Assembly: GCF_958295425.1 (NCBI RefSeq)
Contig: NC_081149.1
Location: 14,509,590-14,573,589, forward strand
Source: Solea solea
Taxonomy: Eukaryota; Chordata; Actinopteri; Pleuronectiformes; Soleidae
Direction: 5' to 3'
Length of the DNA stretch: 64,000 nt
Position numbers and translations under genes: made by a program. Shown here in pieces: positions 21,881 through 34,134 of this stretch. How positions within the stretch are numbered: position 1 is the stretch's first letter; each line of letters opens with the position of its first letter. The notes below the pieces were generated by a model. It was not told the origin of the DNA. It saw nothing but the letters and a program-made list of their open reading frames with translations, and searched no databases.

Positions 21881-23976
21881 CGATATGTGAGTAATTTTTT
21901 AATTTTTTTAATTCAAAACAAGTTGTTTATTTATATACCAGTAGTGACATGTAAATTAAATGGGTTTAATCATTTGGTACCTAAGAAATCTCAAATGGCA
22001 CAGATGGTGCCAAACTGTGCCAAACTAGAGAATGCGAGGGGCATCTCTTTACTAAAACCTCTGTAATTTTACTCTGCCTTACTTCAGTAGGGTGGGAGAA
22101 GCTGAGCATGAAATAAACGTTTTATTTATTCACTCATTCATGTTGTCAACATACTCCACTGTTGGACCATCACCATCATCTGAGACATTTCGAATTTAAA
22201 CACAAGAAAATTGGAGACTATGTTACTGTATTCTAGTCAAGTCACACAAACAAATTGAGCTGGGTTTATGGAAAGACATTGACATAGTGTGTAATGTGCT
22301 CTTTTGAACACCGGGTGGGGCAAGAGATCACAGGTATCTGCTAATTGGTCGAAAAGATGTCCTAAAGTGCCATCTTGTGGCAAATCCCTCACTGTGCAAC
22401 CAAAAAGGCAGTATCTGAGCCTTTTTAATGACTCCATGTACAAAACACAGTGTGTATTATACATACATTATACTTTTGTTCCACGAAGCCAGTTATTTTA
22501 CAGCTCAGCTGTGACGGATTTCTGTGGTGACTGTGGAGAACAGGTGGATCCAGCTCGTCTTTAATGACGTCTCCTTCTTCAGAGCGGATTAAACCACCTG
22601 TGAGCAGGAGAAAGTAAAGATGACAAACCAAATTCCCCCTCTTTGAGCGGTGCATCAATCAATCTCTCTGTTTCATTTTTACCGTCCATGGAGAGAGGAA
22701 GTGTGTGAGCGGTGTTGTGTGTCAGGAGATGTAAGAGATACAGTGTGTGTTGTGTGTTTAGCTGTTACTTGTGTGTACTGCTTGAGTGAATCAGTTGAGT
22801 GGGTTGGGTTGATGAGAAATCTGGGAATTGGGATGACAAACCTGCAGCCTTGTTGCGTGTAATTTCAGTACATGTTCGGGCTTGTGAAACGGATGTTCTC
22901 AAAATTAGGATTAGGTAGGAAGGATTGGACGGCCTGTGATGAGTTTAAAGAGTTTTAAAGGGGGGATTGCGTTTGAGAGTATGTTGCCCCCCTCATGTTA
23001 TGGAGTTTGCTGCGAGTAAAGAGTTTGAGCCTCAGCTGTTGTTATGGACTGAGGACCTGGGCGACTGGACAGCTGCAAGAGCCAAGAAAGCAAAAGTTAT
23101 TACCGCGCGGAGCAGTTGTCCTGTGTTTGACCATGGAAGTGCTGTCGTAGCTGAAGGTGCAGAGGACACAGTGAAAGTGAGGACGAGTGAGAGCTGTCCT
23201 CACATGTACAGATACACACATACAAATGAAATACGTGTTGCTGAACTTAAAATATGCGATCCTTTCGGATGCGAAATTTCAGCTCTTACAAGGCTGCGGG
23301 TTGTGTTTTGACATTTGCTCACAAATTGTAGGGGGAAACCCCCTCGATGTTTCTGCAAGAATGTGACTTGTTTTGTGAGTCAAATCAGCTGCTCTGGAGA
23401 TATTTCAGAGGATAACTGGGGACAAGAGTGAGCAAGATATGTCTCTGGGAGCAAGTGATACCTTACACAGGGGCCTTGCCAACCTGCTTAGTGATGAAGG
23501 GCTATTTGGAAAGTCCCTGCTGACTAATGATTAAAATGCCCGTCTTTTACCTTGGAGCAAATCAACATCACATTTTGGATGATGATTCTGTTACATTAAT
23601 GTTATTATTTTGTCATCCCGTGATGCGCACGTCCTCTGGGCAGAGAGGGTGATGGGGCTTCAGGATGCAAAAGTCTAGAATTATGGGCGAGTGAAAGCTT
23701 TTCTGGACTGGGTTCAAGAAATGCTGATGAAGCAAGACTAAACATTGCAAACCGCAGTTGAAAGATGTGCACATGTGTTGGCTCAATCCCCCCCCCCCCT
23801 TCACTCTTGCCACCCTGGGATTAGTCTCATCCTGGGAGAGCAGCTACATTTACATGTGTGCAGGCACTGGCAGGTGAGCATACACACATTCACACTTTCA
23901 TCCTGTTTCATCAAATTATGCAGAAAGGAAAGCAAAGCTGTGAAAGAGGGGGAAAGAAGAAACAGTACAATAATGC
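21881..23976. other. Intergenic, nothing recognised
   Basis: Several open frames of 70-114 codons exist (for example 22967-23311), but they have no known domains, and composition is not clearly coding. A poly-C run lies at 23790-23799. Confidence 0.4.
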
Positions 23977-24478
23977 CAGTAGTGATATGTTGTAATGTAA
24001 CAAAGTACAAATACCTTGTGCCTGTACTTGAGTACAAAATTCACGTATCTGTACTTTGTTATTTATATTTCTAGCAACTTTTGCTTTTATTCCAGTACAT
24101 TTTCTCTAACTGTCTTTGTGACTCGTTACTACCAATTAAAATCAGAAGAAGAAGAGTTGGTAATGGTCTGTATTTATACCCATCTTTCACATCTTTCATA
24201 CCCATTCACACTTGGGGCAGCATGGGGGTTAAATTAGGCCGGGAATTTAACCCACAACCTTCCAGTTGAAAGACATCCCGCCCTACCACTGAGCTGCCAT
24301 GGCTCAATCCTAACTCCACACATTTTAATACATTTACTTCTAAAACTTAAGTACATTTTATATAATTTGATACAGTAAATGTCATATAATTTAAGTCTCT
24401 TACTTAAGTAATATTATAAAAAGTGACTTCAACTTCTACTAAAGTAAGAGCTCTTTTATAGGTATTTTATACAACACT
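23977..24478. mobile_element. Probable DNA-transposon-derived repeat rich in AAGTA/TTACTT units, with an inserted SINE
   Basis: The left part (ATGTTGTAATGTAACAAAG, then AGTACAAATACCTTGTGCC) and the right part (ACTTAAGTAATATTATAAAA, ending TATACAACACTGG) show the ends of a common fish repeat. The family is similar in style to the element at 19205. A tRNA-like SINE head lies inside at about 24213-24303. Exact ends and target duplication are unclear. Confidence 0.45.
24213..24303 (-). mobile_element. tRNA-derived SINE head fragment
   Basis: On the minus strand it reads GGCAGCTCAGTGGTAGGGCG (an A-box-like RNA polymerase III motif), then TCTTTCAACTGGAAGG and GTGGGTTAAATTCCCGG (B-box-like). This tRNA-like module heads several fish SINEs. 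It is not a functional tRNA, because the cloverleaf cannot be closed. Confidence 0.55.
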
Positions 24479-26638
24479 GGTCCTGAGAATCCGTCATTTG
24501 TCAGTGTGTAATATGACATTTAAAAATAATTTAATTTATAACTTAATAAATGATTCATCTCATACTCATTCCATGTCTTTAGCTACCTGCTGTTTTCATT
24601 ACTTCATAACTAAAGTAAAACTAATAGTCTTCCAGCGGAGTAACATTCTTCCTCCCCTTTTCCAAAGATTTAATGTCTTTGAATGTTTGCTTTCCTACTT
24701 TAAAACATTACTAGGTGCCAATGCACGAACCAGGGAACAAGCGTAAATGGAAAATGTCTCTACTCGGTTCATTAGATTACAACGGAGAAGTAACAACATT
24801 TCTGTTTTCTGGATAATTTGAGCCTCCAAACCCTTCACACAGAAATAGCATTGTAAGCCATCTTACACATACTCTATCTTGTATTTCCCATCAAACCCAC
24901 TCCTTTCCACGAAACCATAAAAAGCTGTTAGGAAGTAGCAAGGCCACTGGACCACCAAGCCCCCCTGCCTGTAAGGGGTCGAAGTTCAAGCTCATTAGCT
25001 GCTGGCACAAGCATGGGTTTACTACGTCATCCTTCCTGCATCCTGGCAGTGCTCAGCTTGCTCGTCTCTCTCTGTGTCCTTCACATCCTCTCATGCTTGC
25101 CACAAACCTTTTTCATTCTGACTCTGCCATTATTTCACAACATCTGACATCATGAATGTGTCACCAAGACTTTTTGCAGTGTGGTTTTTTTTTTTGCCCG
25201 AAGTGGATCCCTCAGGACAATTTGGTTTGGGGGGGAAGCAGGTTTCTTCTTTTGGCTCTTTTGTTTGAAGAAAAAAGTAAAGTAACATACAATACATCCG
25301 ATATAAGGTTTAAATCATATTATTGCATCTTTTGAGTGACTTTTTAATGACTATTCAGACACGCAGACTCAGTTTTATGTTGGTTATGAACCCAAACAAG
25401 GCCACATATAGCATAAAGGTCAACATTGTGCTGTCAAACATTGTAGTTATTTCTCCACGGGAGAAAACGCTGGCGCTGAACCAAACCAAACATTATCTTA
25501 AGGAATAAAGCAGCAGAGAAAGGGGGGTTAAAAGCCACAAACTCCAGTCGTTCTCCATTAGTTACTATTCTGTGGACAAGGCTGACCTCACACACAAACT
25601 CCACCTTATACCTGCCATAGACCATATACCTGCATCGCTGACTTTACCCCAGCACCAAGTTTGGAGTGGCATGCTCGCAAACAAGCTAATGTGGCTAATG
25701 TAAAACTTGTACACGCGTTATCTTTCACCCTCTAATATCTCGGGCCTCAAACAGCAAACACACCGATCTCATTTTAATTTATTCAAATCACCATCAGCCA
25801 CTGCTGGTCCAAGTATAACCTGCTGCATTTGCATGGGCCAGCATTGAGCTGCTGCAGTCAAATCAAACTGCTCATCTCTAACACATGCAGTGACAGTTAG
25901 CAGACACCGTTCCAGTGCGCCCGTGAATCACGGTGCAAGTCCCACTCGATGCCCCCTGCTGCGTCTCCTGGGCTGTGAGATCAGACACCGGTCAGAGACC
26001 CAGAATAGGCGCCAGAGCGTTCTGCAGTGGGTGATGTCTCAAAACCACACTGAGGTTTGCTGCCTTCACCAAAGCTCAGCCTATAATGAAATCGGTAGAC
26101 CACTAAACTATCCTATCCTATTTACTATCCATGCACTGTCTTTGAGGACACAGTTGCATTAAAGGAAGGTTTATATTTAAAACCAGTGTGAAGGTTGCTT
26201 CACTTTGTGTGTGTAGTAGATTGTGCTGCTGAAAATATGTCCAATTTATCCTGTTTCCAGTTCTTGGGAGTAGGTAAACGCTTTCATAATTCAGGTTAGG
26301 CTATAAATATATTATGTGTTGTTGTGTGAGTGCAAAATAGCGAGTGAATGAAAGGAAACCTGTTTATCACTGTAACTATATGATTTACTGGTTTTTGCGG
26401 TTTAAGTCTCAAAAACAGAAACAAATGGACAAACTCTCTCAATAAATGTGCTGTTGTGAACTCTCAGTCCACTGATCTTTGGCACTCGTATGTCTAAAGC
26501 TCAATCCATCGGTTGCAGCTCTGTTCAAATCCTGTCCAAATTATCTCACTATATTTATCTGATCCTCAGTACCAACTTTAGGGAGTTTAGGGAGAAGGAG
26601 CAGATTCAGATTGGCCTTTGTGTCTACTGATATTGACA
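24479..26638. other. Intergenic, nothing recognised
   Basis: Unique-looking sequence with no supported exon. Confidence 0.45.
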
Positions 26639-26646
26639 CTTCAAAG

Positions 26647-27048
26647 CAAGGCTGTCCAACTCATTTTAGTGCAGGGGTCACATACAAGTGGGCCAGACCA
26701 GTAAAATGATAGCATAATACCCTTTAAACAACAAGATCTCCAAATGTATCCCTTTGTTTTGCCTTTAGTGAAGTATCTTTTAACGAAACGTAGTATGAAC
26801 AACCTGAAAAAACAAGTGCAATTTCAACAATATTATGCAAAACCTCACCGTTTGCACATGTGCATAACAACTTCCAGATCCCAGTGGATCTACAAAGGCA
26901 CACAACAGTTTAGTTACAGGTATCTGAAACTGACAAATATAGTTTTTCAAGTTATGAGCACACATGTATTCATACAGTGTGAAACATTTTTAACAAATTC
27001 ATCCTGCGGGCCCTTGGGTGGGCCGGTTCCGTACGTTCGACACCCCTG
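26647..27048. mobile_element. hAT-like MITE, older copy
   Basis: The left end CAAGGCTGTCCAACTCATTT (26647) is a decayed CAGGGGTGTCAAACTC terminus. The right end ACGTTCGACACCCCTG closes at 27048. The interior shares the GGGCCAGACCAGTAAAATGA and GTGCAATTTCAACAATATTA blocks with 14468-14734 but carries about 130 bp more. No convincing target duplication remains (CTTCAAAG versus CTTTTTGT). Confidence 0.65.
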
Positions 27049-28453
27049 CTTTTTGTTTTAGCAGTGATCATGTGTGCCGTAGGTATCCATTTGAATGTGT
27101 CTGTCCACCTGTGTTGTTTGTATTGACTTTTTAACCGAATTGGGGACCTTAAAGTTTTCCCTTACCTTATCTTCAATGTATATAGCTCATTTATAAGCCG
27201 AAGTAAGGAGCAAGAGCGGTTCATGTTTGACTGTGAAAAGGTGAGAGAGGGTTGTGTTGATGCTTTCTCTTCTAATTGCAATTTAGGTCCACAGGCATGC
27301 ACACACATGAAGACACGCACGCATAGACACACACACACACACACACACATACCTCCTGCTGGCCCCTTGCATATTGTTTTATTCTTTGACAATAGATTTA
27401 GTTACATAATGAACCCCATCCATATCAAAGGCTGGACCAGGGATAGACTGGCATGGCTCCAAGTCCCTCAGAATGGGCCAAAACCACATGGGAGAACAAA
27501 CTCTTCCCTATTTTTCCCTTCTCTCCGCCCCCTCCAACCTTCTCTTTGTCATACCACAAAAGATATCAAGTGTGAGAGGATAGACATGTGTTGCTGATCA
27601 TGCGCGTATTAAGCAAATATTGCGATGGTCACCTAATATGTTGCGGTGTTCTGTCCGTTTTAGAGTGTCCCAGAAACCAGAGAAAGTGTGGCATCCCAGA
27701 CACGGTTTTTAAAATGCATTCCTCATGGCACTCATGGACACTGTATAGGGTTTTGCGAGAATTGACCGAGTGAATATAGACAATCCAACGGTAGGCTGCG
27801 GGCCGTATTTGCATCACGCTCTACATGGCATTTGATGGGCTCTCTGGTTTTGTCTGAATCGCCATGTTGCACTGGGTGACAGGATTCGGTGCTCCCACAG
27901 AGTGCACTCACACACGACTGTGCCAGCACTGAGCTACATTTAAAACTCCGGTCCTGCTGTCCCTGCTGCACCTTCTGCCAAGCAGCTCCTCAAACAATAA
28001 GAGCAATAAGGGAGGGAGTTTTTTTTTCCTTTCTATCTTGTCTTTTTCTACCTGAGCCTTTTATCCTCTTCATCATATTGTAAATATTATTATTATAACT
28101 TATTTTACTCATATGTTTTATGAGTAAAATAACCGTCTTTACCTTTACCCTTTACTACCTCTGCACCAGAAGCATGAACAAAAAAAAAAAACAATTCTCC
28201 TCCCACACTCAACATTCCAGGGTCTTTTTAGAGGATCCCACATGCTGGTGGCTCAGTCTCTTTCTCCTCTGTCTCACTGTTGTCAGACGAGTGCAACGTG
28301 TGGGTGCTGGGGGCTATGGGACAGGCTGGGTGAGTGGGTGTGTGTGTGTGTGGGACGGGGGTTAATATGCTAATTCATTATTCTTAATTACATGAGTTTA
28401 AAATGAGAATCCCTCACACTAAAATTCCTGATGGCCCTTAAAGACTAGAAAGA
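27049..28453. other. Intergenic with CA run, no gene recognised
   Basis: A (CA)n run lies at about 27325-27350 and a (GT)n run at about 28336-28351. Short open frames lack recognisable domains. Confidence 0.45.
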
Positions 28454-28471
28454 CCCCCCCCCCCCCCCCCC

Positions 28472-28502
<31 letters not shown>
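28454..28502. repeat. Poly-C run followed by (CA)n
   Basis: About 19 consecutive C residues precede a CA array. The minus strand is a long G-run next to (GT)n. The length is likely polymorphic and error-prone in assembly. Confidence 0.95.
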
Positions 28503-29304
28503 TTATTCATTTTAAACCATGCACAAGAATATGAACTGCTGTCAGTCATCAAACATTCTGACTCCAGTGTGATAACAAATGTGTGGAGTGGAAAAAAAAT
28601 AAAATAGAAAGATGAGACAACGCCACGCAAAGATGGATGGAGAAAGTACACGGCGTTGGAGCGCCGCCACAGTTCAAGAAAAGCGGAAAAAAGCTGTGAC
28701 AATGAAAACACAGCCATAGTTACTAATCAACAAGTCTTAAAGCTGTGGAAATAAGATGAGCAGCGATGCTGCCACCCCATTCACAAATGAGATGTGCCAA
28801 AAAAAAGTGAAAAGGAGAGAACAAATGACGACAAAAAAAAGAAAGTGAAAGACTGTGGACAACTGTTCAGAGAACAGACCAGATGTCAGATTGTTGCTGT
28901 ATTTTTTTTTCCAATTTTATTGATTTATTTATTTATTTGGGAACACTCCACCTGTGCTATCACCATGTTGCAGTGTTCATTAACTCTCATTTTCGAAAAT
29001 GTGTTGTATAAATTAATCTGTGCATTGATAATATTTATCTTTATACAAAGTACAGACACACACAGCCTTCATTTTCGTACCTTTAATGCATCAAAGATGT
29101 GCCAGTCACTAAATGTCAAATTTTGTAAGCACCAGACACTTCAATTTGTCACAAAATCAATCACTGGGTTCAGAATTATCTCAACAATTATTGTTTTTGT
29201 TCAAAAACTGTTCTTCCTGATCAAAGCTCCAGATTTTAAATGTCATACTGAGGATGTTTTCCCAGCCTTATATCCTTATATGTCCAGATTTACCAAGATA
29301 TACT

Positions 29305-29812
29305 TTAATCCCTTTACGCTGAGTGCATCACAGACGACACATTTTCGCAAGCGCCCTTTGCATTACTGTAATTACGCGGTGGTTTGTGCTATCGGACACA
29401 CTCTAGCGGTTTCTGAAAGCTGAGAAGTTGCACGTCAAAGCCAATGTGTGGCTATTATGGTTATTTCACTCGCGCCATTGCAGGAAGTCGGAGAATCAGC
29501 ATCCTTGTCGCCAGAGAGTTGGAAAAACACCTATACATAAGTTTCCATTTTTTGGCCTGCTTTTGGACAAAAACTGTTCAAAATTCAAAATGTGTGCATG
29601 TATAAATGTTGTTTTTCTTCATTTTAAATTGTCAATACACTATTTTAACATGCAGTAAATTGTAAATAACCTCCAGATTTTGAAACTTATTCTGGAAAAA
29701 ATGGGCAAAAGCACTTTAAAAAGCAGTCACAGAACATTCTTTGGACCTTTTATGGTTAAAATAAGCGAAACAAAAAAAGTCCAGATGGAACTTTTGAGGT
29801 TTAAAGGGTTAA
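29305..29812. mobile_element. piggyBac-like MITE, 500 bp, flanked by TTAA
   Basis: TTAA occurs at 29305-29308 and 29809-29812. The inner ends are TCCCTTTACGC and TTTAAAGGG, near-complementary CCCTTT/AAAGGG termini as in piggyBac elements. A sister copy at 51063-51483 shares several interior blocks, including TTCATTTTAAATTGT, CATGCAGTAAATTGTAAATA and AATCAGC..TGTCGCCAGAGAG. No transposase is present, so it is non-autonomous. Confidence 0.65.
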
Positions 29813-32370
29813 ATTCTTAGAGTACAAACAAACTGCATCTTTATTGACAGTGAAACTAACTGTTGCAATTCAAATTTTACAACCTTTACAAAGTTCATTT
29901 TTCTGTTCAAATGAATTTCACCCACTATTAAGCTAAAGTGGCTCAAGTTCAAATCCGGTCCTAAAAGGAAATGTTTGATTGAAGTATTGCTGGACCAGCT
30001 CTAGGTGGCCATAGTGGAGCCAACATCAATTTAGTGGTGTTCTGAAAGACGGCACGTTGGAAGCGCGCGTCCCTCCCTTCTCCTCTGTACGGGCCCATCC
30101 ATGAGGAACTGGGCAAGTCAATGTTGGTTCTGTCTGCCACCCTGTTTTACTTGGCCTGATCCTGCCAGCAAACACAAGAGACACCAATAATAAAGTAGAC
30201 CGCTTTATTTAGTGAGAAGAACAAGGAGGCGAGGCTAAATAAGCCTCAGGAAGTCATTTACTTGGGCGGAGCAGCTAAGATGTAGTTGTAGACGTTTTCT
30301 TTGGAACCCGCGTGGGATACTGTAGCAAATAAGATCGTATGTATAAGCTCCTTTTTTTAAGAATCGACGCCTTTCTTGATTTGACACATTCTTCTCATTT
30401 CTGTATTCTCCGTAAAAAAGAGTTAAACTTGTATCTGCAGACACTTGATTTCAGACATTTTTAAAGATTTAAACAAAGGAATACATCATAAAAGGTGAAA
30501 ATGAATGAAATTTCTTTTTATATGTATATATATGAAATGTTAAATCATCGTACAATTCAATTCACTGTGAAACAGCCATCAATGATGAGACATTAGCTGT
30601 GTGCCAGATGAAGAGTGCATCAAAGTGGGTTGAGGCCCGGGGCTGATTCAGTGACGTGCCATAATCGTTCTTTATGTCCACTTCATTTCCTTTGCAAATG
30701 AGCCCCAGAGTTCTGAGAGTTTTCACAGTTCCCTGCTCCCTCGTTTTCCCCGAAACATGGCCCGAGTCAGCCGGGCTCATAAGACAGGATGAGACTGTAA
30801 CCAGGCGGGTTATCCTGGTCCTATAACAATGGGATGTGGTCAGGTGGTGGACACACCAGTTGCACTGGCTTCATCATGTTTCCCCCACATGTCTTCTGGG
30901 TCCAAGGCAGTCTCTCTCTCTCTCTCCCTCCCTCTCTCGTTCTCTCTCTCCTGGCCCACTAACACCCTTCCCTGCATCAACAATAACTGTGGCAGTCGGA
31001 ATGTAGCACAGCCTTGGTGCACCAATGTCAAAATGACTGTAAATTGTATTTAATTTCCATCTCCAGTTTTTGCGCGTGTACATGTGCAATGTGAAAAGAG
31101 TGTGAGGGTTTATGGGAAAGTGTGAACGTCTACAGTCTCGTGCAGTATGTACTGCCAGGATTTTTGTGCTCTAAACAATTTAACTGAGCATATGCTCATA
31201 GGTAAAATATGTTTTCGTTTTTTTTTCTTTCCTCAAAGAAGGTCGCGACTTCAATGCAAAATTGCTCGCTCATTCATTCTTTCTGTCCCTCATTCAGTAT
31301 AATGTGCTGTCGAACTCACAGTACCCAGTCTTTCTCTTTTTGCTATTTACAGTAGGGCTTTCAAGAAGCCCAATCAAAGACTGTGGACTAGTTCCAGGGA
31401 AACAGGACCCAAGCACCCTGAAGAGCCTTTCTGCCTCACTTTTATTCACTCCTGTTCTTTCTCAAGAGTTCCTCCTGAAAGTATTTGGCAAACAGTGTTG
31501 AAAAAAAAAAAAAAAAAAAAGACTTTGAGGGAAGAAAAACAACAAGTCGCTCTTGAGCCACCCACACCCCATCTGCTGTGGTATTATCTTCTTTTATTAT
31601 ATACAGATTATGTGCACTGATATGATTTCTCCAGATTGGTCTGGTGGTCATTGTGGTGGTTGTTCTTGTTGTTTTTTTCCCCCGTGAAGTGTTGTGATAT
31701 GAGACAGTGAAGAGGGGAATATCCTCCCCCATGTGCATCTAATCGTCCATTCAGGACCCTCTTAATGGCTTGTCAGTTCCCCTTGCCCTTCCATTTTCTG
31801 TCCAATTAATTCCTTTCTAGCTCTCCGGATAAAAGGACACAATAGGGCCCTCCACCGCATAATGAATCATTAAAATTCAGCAGCGCGGCCCTGGCACTTG
31901 GCTTCTCCCTGGGCTGGTTAGGGACTGCTGCTTGGCATGCATGCCAGGGCCAACTTGAGCAATCCACCCTCTGGACCAGTGGAGATACAATCTCTCCTCA
32001 TTCCTCTCTTTTCACTGGTTTGACGAAAACATTTAATCTGTCTTTTGTTTTGGTGGAAAGTCTATAGGCACATAGGAAGAAACACCGTTTGCCTATATGA
32101 AACAACTATGAGATTTGTTTTTGACACTTTCGCTGAGGAACAATACAATAAAAGAACGTATATATTATGGAATCATTCCCTAAAGGTCTCATGGTCTCAG
32201 TACAGATGTTAAACCAAAAAAAAAAGAGAACAAACGCTGCCCACTTTAATCGTTATTCATTAATCATGTCACAAATTATTTCCCTTTATCTTTTAGAACA
32301 AATATGACCACCGCGTCACCAGATTTGGACACAAATGAGAAAGACACAGACAAATATGAAGAAAAGTATC
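29813..32370. other. 3' flank of sox8: intergenic, with possible conserved non-coding sequence
   Basis: No exon was recognised. A T-rich (TC)n run lies at about 30914-30950 and a poly-A run at 31501-31520. The stretch at about 31765-31975 has several TAAT/ATTA cores (AATTAATTCC, AATGAATCATTAAAATTCAG) in moderately GC-rich unique sequence, which is enhancer-like in style. That is an impression without a comparison. Confidence 0.35.
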
Positions 32371-32371
32371 T

Positions 32372-32381
32372 TTTATTTATT
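32372..32381 (-). terminator. Candidate polyadenylation signals for sox8
   Basis: Two overlapping AATAAA hexamers on the minus strand lie in an A-rich context, about 1.75 kb after the sox8 stop codon. The cleavage site itself is not determinable from sequence alone. Confidence 0.4.
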
Positions 32382-33601
32382 TATTTTTTTTAAAAAATGG
32401 CCAGCAAATGGGTTAGCTGTGCATGTGTGAATCAAACTTGAGTTAATAGAACAACAATCATTTTCACAGCCTCTCTTATACAATTATACACCAGAGTAAT
32501 ATACAAAACACAGTTCCGTGGAGGAAGAACTCGGAGCACGACGCTCCGCACGTTTCTCATAAAGCGTCTCACAGAACATCACAAACCAAGGCTGTAAGGA
32601 ATGATGTCGAATTAGGAATAAAATCAAATTAATTGCAGGGTTTTCCTGGTGTAGCTTACTGATTGTGTGCTGCCGCAAGTTTGTTAATAATCCGCTTTTT
32701 TCTTACTGAAATACTGACGATAAGCATTAGAAGGCACAAAAACGTTTTTTTTGTTTTTTTGTTGGGGTTTTTTTGCGCGAGACCGCAGCAGTGAGTTGGC
32801 ATGGGGATGCTGGAGATATATTTAGGCTATTACACACACACTTAAACTCTTCTTTAAAGCCTACTTCGCATTAAATAATCCACAAAGTCATTTTCAGTAA
32901 AAAGTTGTTTTAGGCATCACCGGTGTCATAGGATAGGTGTCTCTTCTCCAAGGAAATGGCGCTCACAAAGAGATGCACTCTGTCTCCCTGACACACACAC
33001 ACACACATGCGTACACATGAGCGTACACATGTTGCTCATCCACATGTACAGGAGGTCCAGCTGACGTGTCACTCAGAGTGTGCGGTGTTATTTTACCCCA
33101 TTTCCTTTAACCCTCGATCATGACTAATCGCAATTTGCCAAGCATTGCTGTCAAACACCTGTTCTGTCCTGTGCTTGGTCTATTTGTCCTGTCTTGCAAA
33201 ACGGGAACGGAGACGGAGAAGTTGGAACAGGAAATTGTCTTTAATGGAATGATGTCAAATGCACTGAAATTGTACTGACCCTTAACTTCATTTACTTTGT
33301 TTTTTTCAACACAAGCCAAACAGTACTGTCAATAACCAAACTCACATTAAATGTGTTTATCTACTTAAAAACAAAAACAATGGAAAGAAACAAAAAAAAA
33401 ATAAGAAACCAATAACGCATGAACATAAATACATATAAGACTTTTATGCCAAAATGACCTTAAGATAAGATTCATATGAGCCATTTAGTTAAGACGGATC
33501 CACCAATGCAAATGGACAAAATGTGCTGAGATATAGCTCTGGTCATTAATGTAAATCTTTCTGCAAATTTACATAATTGGTCCCGTGTATATTCTCCAAA
33601 G

Positions 33602-33733
33602 TATCTGCTTCTCCATGAAGAGGACACAAGGGGTGGGGTGAGATGGAGGCAGATGATCCGCTGTGGCGACCCCTAAAGGGAGAAGCCTAAAAACAAGAAG
33701 AAGAAGAAGAAGAAGAAGTATCTGCTTCTCCAT
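33602..33733 (+). mobile_element. Truncated RTE-like LINE 3' end with 15-18 bp target duplication
   Basis: The insert 33617-33718 is only 102 bp. One frame reads EDTRGGVRWRQMIRCGDP, then TAA, the same terminal frame as the copy at 10517-10705. The GGGAGAAGCC tail and an (AAG)n array follow. TATCTGCTTCTCCAT is repeated exactly at 33602-33616 and 33719-33733; the repeat extends to 18 bp if the AAG at each left edge is counted. This is a clean target-primed reverse-transcription footprint. It sits about 0.4 kb past the sox8 stop, antisense to sox8. Confidence 0.85.
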
Positions 33734-34134
33734 CTGCTTCACAACAAAATTGGGCCAAACTGTTTCTCTCCTACACAGCTCAGTGGCAGGCCTTTGCTTT
33801 ACCTCAAGTGTGCGCATACGTGCAATCTTAAACTAGAAAGAGGGGGGTTGTACGGGATGTAGGCGTAGGCGACATGTCCTCATGGAGGAGTTTTGGCTCA
33901 CCAACAACACAATTTGTCTTTGTAAAAAGTCTTACGTGTGTGTTTTCATCGCAACACTAGAACTTTGTATAAAATCAGCAGGCACTTTTTTTTTCCTTTT
34001 GTTTGTTTCACGTTTCAAATCGTCACAGGTAACCTACTACCATCTACACACACTCCTCCACTCGCACCGTACGTCCTTCATTAGTAGTGCATGAGTCTGA
34101 ATGAGTCTCCGGGGTTGTACTGTTTCTCGTGCCC

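Larger units (their letters stand above)
32371..34134 (-). other. sox8: Predicted sox8 3' UTR
   Basis: No AATAAA occurs on the minus strand between the stop codon and about 32381, where overlapping AATAAATAAATAAA signals appear (32372-32381). Minor variants (ATTAAA near 33241, AGTAAA near 33292) could give shorter ends. A UTR of about 1.7 kb is plausible for a SoxE gene. The segment contains a LINE insertion at 33617-33718. Confidence 0.4.

Noticed and set aside
24213..24303. A functional tRNA gene
   Set aside because: A- and B-box-like motifs are present, but acceptor and anticodon stems do not pair; it is a SINE head.
28794..29423. 209-codon plus-strand open frame
   Set aside because: Its second half runs into the piggyBac-like MITE, and the composition is AT-rich and Phe/Ile-rich without a domain.
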